From: Rhodopirellula sp.
GTDB taxonomy: Bacteria > Planctomycetota > Planctomycetia > Pirellulales > Pirellulaceae
DNA length: 8,756 bases
Direction of reading: 5' to 3'
NCBI GenBank assembly: GCA_003513555.1
Contig: DOPG01000463.1
Location: 114,913 to 123,668 of the forward strand
Below the pieces are notes generated by a model, which saw only the letters and a list, made by a program, of their open reading frames with translations, was not told the DNA's origin and made no database searches. This document shows positions 1 through 6,100 of this stretch, piece by piece. The stretch's first letter is position 1; each line of letters opens with the position of its first letter. The translations under genes were made by a program, and so were the position numbers.

Positions 1-2
1 TC

Positions 3-89
3 TGGTTACCAGCAGTTGCTCTGGTGCCCGCAGTCGCAGAGTTAACCGCAATAACGGGAAGCGACGAGCAGCATCCCAACCGTGAGTGA
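3..89 (+). CDS. Possible C-terminal end of a convergent gene (uncertain)
   Basis: A plus-strand frame entering from the left edge reads WLPAVALVPAVAELTAITGS and then DEQHPNRE, before TGA at 87-89. The composition is plausible for a protein tail, with a hydrophobic/Ala/Val stretch and then a charged end. If real, it faces the giant gene tail to tail across about 99 bases that contain the hairpin. It is only 28 codons long, has no recognisable motif, and two other frames are also open in this short stretch, so chance is a serious alternative. Confidence 0.2.
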   Translation, partial: WLPAVALVPAVAELTAITGSDEQHPNRE

Positions 90-121
90 CTAGCAAAACA
101 GTTAACGTCCATTGACTCAAA

Positions 122-149
122 GAAGGAGGCTGACTGACCTACCTCCCTC
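122..149 (-). terminator. Candidate hairpin terminator downstream of the giant gene
   Basis: On the minus strand the arms GAGGGAGG (149-142) and CCTCCTTC (129-122) can form an 8-bp stem with one G-U wobble and a 12-nt loop. It begins 39 bases after the TGA stop and is followed by TTTGAG. The weak T tract makes it a poor textbook Rho-independent terminator, but its position right after a very long gene fits a 3'-end role. On the plus strand it lacks a T tract. Confidence 0.35.
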
Positions 150-188
150 GTATGATTCGTATCAATCAAGATTCAGAAAAGATCATGA

Positions 189-3100
189 TCAAATCAGGTC
201 TGTCAGCACCTCATCTACTGCTTTCAAAATCTCACCGTCTGACGCGTTATCTGACTCGCTGTCTTTTTCAGCTGCCAGGAGTTCAATGACATCCTCTTTA
301 GCCAGTGGCACGCAGTTGCTCAACTTGGCAATTTCCGTTGGAATCAGGTCGTCCGCATCAACGCCCCAGACATGTCGATCGATCTGTGACTGGTTACTTC
401 GTTGTTCGGATAGGGGAGCTAGCTGTGTTGCTTCTTCGCCTGAACCTACCGGAATACGAGTCAATTCATTCATGACCAGCAAAGCATCGTTAACTGAGAT
501 GAATCCATCTCCATTAACATCAAGATAGTCTGGCCCAACCGCAGCCGGAGGGACAGGAGTCGAAGCAACGTTGGACTCTTCCAGGTAATTGATGACTCGC
601 AATGGATCCAGTGCTGTCACCAGCCCATCCCCGTTGACGTCAAATTTATTGGACGAGTTTTGCAATCGACTGGCTAGTACTGTCACGGTAACCGTGGCCA
701 AATTACTTTCACGTGCACCATCGTCCGAAACCACATACTGGAATGTGTCAGTGCCGAAGAATCCGGTCGCCGGTGAGTAAAGCACCTTCCCGTCCGCCTG
801 AATCACTGCAGTACCACTGGTTGGTGTGTTCCGAATGCTCACGGACTGTTCATCGACAAAGCCATCAGCATCTGAGTCATTATCAAGGATATCGACCAGC
901 ACTGACTCGGCGATGTAGGTGAACGCAGCATCATTTTCCGCAATTGGGGGCTGGTTACTTGAGATCGTCACCAATGCTTCGCTGCTCCGTGCGCCAAGGT
1001 TGTCCTTCACGCTGTACGTGAATGTATCATCACTCGTTAACTCTCCGAACGAACGATAAGTCACAACACCCTGAGCGTTGACGGCAACGGTTCCGAAGGC
1101 CGGAACCAGTCCAAACTCAACCGTTGATTCCCTGATTGTGCCATCTACATCGCGATCATTATTGAGCACGTTGATAATGGTGGCACCACTTTCATTGACA
1201 TCGACTTCATCATCGACAACCGTGGGGGCATCATTGATGCCACTGACTCGTACAGACACGGTTCCCAACCCGCTTAACAGTCCGCCATTATCCTCGGCCT
1301 GATAGGTAAAGAAGTCAATCAGTGACTCACCTGGCTGCAACGACTGTATGGCTGATGAACCAGCGGCATCATAAACAATGTCCCCAGTCAGAACATCCAA
1401 CTCAATCGCGGCTCCAAATGCGCTGGAATTGGAGTTGAGAACAACTTTCAAAGCTTCATTTTCATTGGTGAGCAGATCCGGATCGATATCATTACTCAAC
1501 AATACAGTTTGAGGGATGACGACAAGCGAATCTTCATCAGTATCATTCAGCATGTCATCAACAGCTACAGGAGCGTCATTCTGCTCTGAAACTGCAATCG
1601 AGATTTCAACTGGCTGGCTGAAACCACCTTCGGAGTCACGTGCGGTGACACTCAAGACAACAGGGCCTGACTGCACTGTATTCTGGTGAACTGCTGTGGT
1701 GAACTGCAACACACCGTCGGAGTTGATGACGGGTTGGGCCACGAACACTGCCGACTGTTCCACCGTTAATTCAGCGATCTCAAAACTGACAGTCTGACTC
1801 GACTCGTCAGCGGGTCCCGGGCTGATACTGCTAATCACAGCTTGGGCATACGGACCGCTATCTTCAGCCAGATTTACAGATGAAATATCCAGATCAAAGC
1901 TGGGCGGATTATTCACACCCTCGACAGCGATCGTTACCCGTCGCGGTGGATCACTGACCCATTCGTGGGCACGAGGAGGATTATCAGCGGGATCAAACCT
2001 TTCACCATCATCAACCAGAGTCACGTCGAAGACCACGACGCCGCTCACATCATCTTTCAATGTGTAATTAAGGGTCGCAGACTTGTCTTCTTGATCGATG
2101 ACCGCCGTTGGCAAAGTCTCAAAGATATCGACTGGCCCCGACACTAAATCGAACACGAACAGGAGATCCTGACCGATTTCGTCCGCCGCCGTTTCGGCAG
2201 CAGGCACCACATTGGTCGCCCAATCTGCAACCGAGACCACACCATCATTTTCAAGATTCTGCTGGTCAAAAACGCCACTGAATCGTGGCTTATCGTTGAC
2301 AGAAAGAACATTCACGAAGACTGATTTGGTCGCGATTCGAGGCTCCATAACAACAGTACCGTCAAGCGAAACACTCTGACCGTCATCGATCACTGTGTAA
2401 ATAAACTCATCCACCCCGTTGAAGTCGAGTCTTGGTGTGTACCGTAGTTTGATTTCCCCATTCTCTTCGACGTAGTGCACAATGCCACCGTTTTTACTGT
2501 CGGTGGGGAATGCCGTTGGTGCCAACCTGATTGTCTGTTGGCCGCCGACGGTCACAGCACTTTCATTATCAGGTCCCGCGACAAACGGTGCCAGCAGTAT
2601 TGCTTCGTCCCACTCGGTGACTGAATCCTCAGCAATCACACGGTCCAGATCCGCAGGATTTTGATCGATTGGCGGATCGTTCACAGGACGAATATCGATC
2701 GTGATCTGCAACGGTTCTGAGGAGTTCAGATCCCCGCGATTCACGTCATCCACCCCGTCATCGACAAGCAAAACCTCAAATTCAAATGCACCAAACACAT
2801 CAGCAGCAGGCTTAAAATTAAGTACACCAGTTGTCGCATCGATGGTAGGTGCCACGCTGAAAAAGTCGTCCACTGTCAAGTTCGGATCCGTCAAGAACGT
2901 GGGTGTCCCAACCAGATCCACGGTGAAGCTGATATCTTGCGAATGCTCGTCGAATGCAGTCAGAAGTGGTCCACCAAGTACATTGATCGCGTAGTTTGGA
3001 CGAGTGAACTCAGCACTGTCTTCAAGAACAATCACTTCCTGAGTCTCTGCAGTAAAGACGGGTCGATCATTGACCGCATTCATCCGCAGGTGAACGCGAT

Positions 3101-6100
3101 TCGTCCGCGTCAAGCGATCCTCCACGAGAGTCGCGGTCTCGAGGTCGTAAGTTTCACCACCATCTGGTTTGTTGTCTTGTACCGTATACAGGAATGAATC
3201 GAGCCCTCCAAAGGACTCGTTGAAGTCCAGTGGCGGCGTGTACTGCAACGCAGTGATCAAACCAGTTGCCTGATCGACGACAGGTGTCAAAACGCCACCG
3301 CGATCTGTGATCACAACAGCAGGGTTCACCTCCGATGGCACTCCGAACTCAATCAGTTCAAGTCGTTGCTCAGTTGCGGTATCAAACGGTGCTCCGCCGG
3401 GGAATCCGTCAAAGATATCCACCAACTCATTCTGCGGCCCCACGGTAAAGACATCAAGGAGCCCCATTTGCTGGTAACCATCAACCACAGAACCGGTCAT
3501 CGGAATGGTGTAATCCTGCATCACGCCACCACTCTGCGTGTTATCTTCGCGAAGAGTGTAAGTAATGGGAACTTGCCCCAGAGCATCCTCAGGTGCGACC
3601 CTCCATGCCTGATCAGATCCCAAGGTACCTGAATCGGTGTCAACCACGCTATCGTCGAGTCGTGGAGCATCATTGACCGGTCGCACATTGATGGTGATCT
3701 GCTCGACCGTTGTCCGAGCAACGAAGGGCTCGCTGGGATCTCTCGGAGCATCGGTCGCCGTTACGGTCATCGTGGCCTGACCAACCGCATCTGGATTTGT
3801 GATAACGGTCAAATCGCCGGTAGGCGAGAGGGTGACCGACTGAATAAGAACATTCGGAAAACTTGAATCCAGTGCGACAGAGAACGACACATTCTGGTGA
3901 GCGGTCTCATCAATTGCGGTAGCCGGACCAGGCAGAATATTTTCTGCAAATCCCACGAGGATAGTGCCAAGTTCATCATCGCGTTCAAGGATATCGACAG
4001 TCAGTTCAGGAATATCAAATCCTGGAGCATCGTTGATCTCAGCAACCGTAATCGAAACAGTTCCCTGCTGATCGATCAATGACAACTGATCAGGTTGATC
4101 AAAGTCCTGATACCCTTGATTCAAGGCTGACGCACTTGCGAGTCCATCGTCCGAAACGCGATAGGTAAACGTCTCAGGAGTAATGAATGGAGTACGTTCG
4201 TTATAATTAGGTGAGGCCTGGAAAGTACCGGAGACAAAAGCGAAGTTCTCAAACGTGAACGTGTATAGCCCACCCTGATCACTCGGCAAAGTTACTTCCC
4301 CGTCTCCTGATGTTGGTACGCCCACGGTTCCTGACAAAGTCGAGAACTCAACGACTCGCAACTGCTGACTTGCTTCATTAAATGGCGTGGGTAGCGTTGT
4401 GGTGTCAACATGCGGTGTGTTCGGTGTCTCTAGGAGACCATCACCATTGATCAATTGATTCGCGGTAAACGTGAACACGTCCGCCACATCATCACCACTC
4501 TCTTCAAATCTCAAGCTTCGGTCGTGGGCCACTGGCACATCATTCACCGGCTGTATCGCAACCGTGACTGTCGCGGGTAGTGACTCAAGTATTTGTGTGC
4601 CTTGTGTGCCATCAATGAACTCATTGGAGCCCAAGTCCTTGATGGTATAGGTAAAGGAGATGTCACCAAATTGATCAGTTGGTGGCACCAACTCGACATC
4701 TCCTGTTGCGGGATTGAGGGTCACACTGCCACCCAGCGAATTGGTATTCCAATTAGCCGTTACCGATGCAACGACAATCCGCAAGTCGTTATTATCATCC
4801 TCCGAAGGATCAATATTTTCGTCATTGGCTGAGGCACGCCCACGCAGGTCATTCTGTATCAAGAACGCACCCGGGATGGTCAGCAAAGCATCTTCGGTAG
4901 GCTCGGGGATTACACTGGTCGCGAAAAACTCCTCCCAGGCAGTCAGGTCCGTATCGGTCGCTGGATCAAGATCGGCAACATCCATCCGGATTTCATCGTC
5001 AGCTGCAATGGGAACATCATTTTGGGGAAGGATGGTAATCTCTGCAGTCGCAATCGGAGCGGTTTGGGGTTGTCCATAAACAAACCGATTGTTGACCAGA
5101 TCGATGGAAATTCCATCATCCGTGGCAACAAACGAGATTTCATCAAGATTAGTGGCATCTCCACCAATGACAGGTGCGTTATCACGATTCAAATCGGTGT
5201 TGCCGATGTAGTACATCTCAATGAGTGCGCCGGCATGATCAAACAGGGCGATTGCTTGACCACGGTTGGTGGTGAATGCTCGTCCTGCAGTGACAGCAGA
5301 TTCTCCAATCACAATTTGATTAGCATCCGTGGCGGAATCAATGGAGGCAGCTACACCCCATCCTTGCTGCACGAAGGCAGCATTCATTGCTCGCATCAGC
5401 TGATCGGCAGCTGATGCCTGTGCTGCTGGTGAAGCGGGATCCGCGAACGGTAGTAAGTCGACGCCGATATTACCGGCTCCCGTTGGTGAATTACCCTCGG
5501 CAACCAATTCAAACACAATGGTGTTGCCACCAAGATCAATAGTGACAGCATCACCCACCTTTGGTTCGGCAACCACGTTCACGAGATTTGTTGAATTGGC
5601 ATCAAAGGTTGTTCCCGCTCCAACCACGTCCACATCCAGTGCGACAAAGGCAACAGAAACAAAATTGTTATTTGCGACAACATTCATCGCAGGCGATTGA
5701 CCAGCGAATTCGCCAGCAATACTCAGTGCCAAAGCACTAGCGATAGTGTCGGGATCAGCAGTTGCCGAATCAACAAAAACGGAAACAGTTCCATCCCTTG
5801 GTTCAAGAGAGTTGATGTCCAGTAGTTCAAAGGTTGCAGTCGTACCTGCATAGGCAATGCTGAACACATCACCCATCACGGTGTTATTAACAGTGATATC
5901 AACACCGCCCGCCAACTCGTTAATCGCGAGATTGGCTCCGCTACTAGCCGGCACGGCTGCTGACACAGGAGCACCATCTCCCTGCACCTCAGTGATCACA
6001 AAAGTTTGATTGACCTCATTCATCAAATCTTCGTCACGAGGATTCAATGTCGAACCAGCTGGTATCACAAATGGTGATGGATCTTCGTTGTCCGGATCAG

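Noticed and set aside
2..24. Small inverted repeats CTGG-TTA-CCAG and AGCA-GT-TGCT near the left edge
   Set aside because: The stems are only 4 bp with very short loops and no T tract; expected by chance.
1..112. Minus-strand frame beginning ATG at 112-110 and open to the left edge
   Set aside because: It has no ribosome binding site at a useful distance (the nearest GGAGG is about 30 bases upstream, in the hairpin), its composition is Ser/Cys/Ala-rich without a motif, and it competes with a plus-strand frame over the same bases.
4714..5414. Several overlapping plus-strand open frames of 79-130 codons
   Set aside because: All lie opposite well-supported cadherin-like domains, overlap one another and show no motif or ribosome binding site of note.
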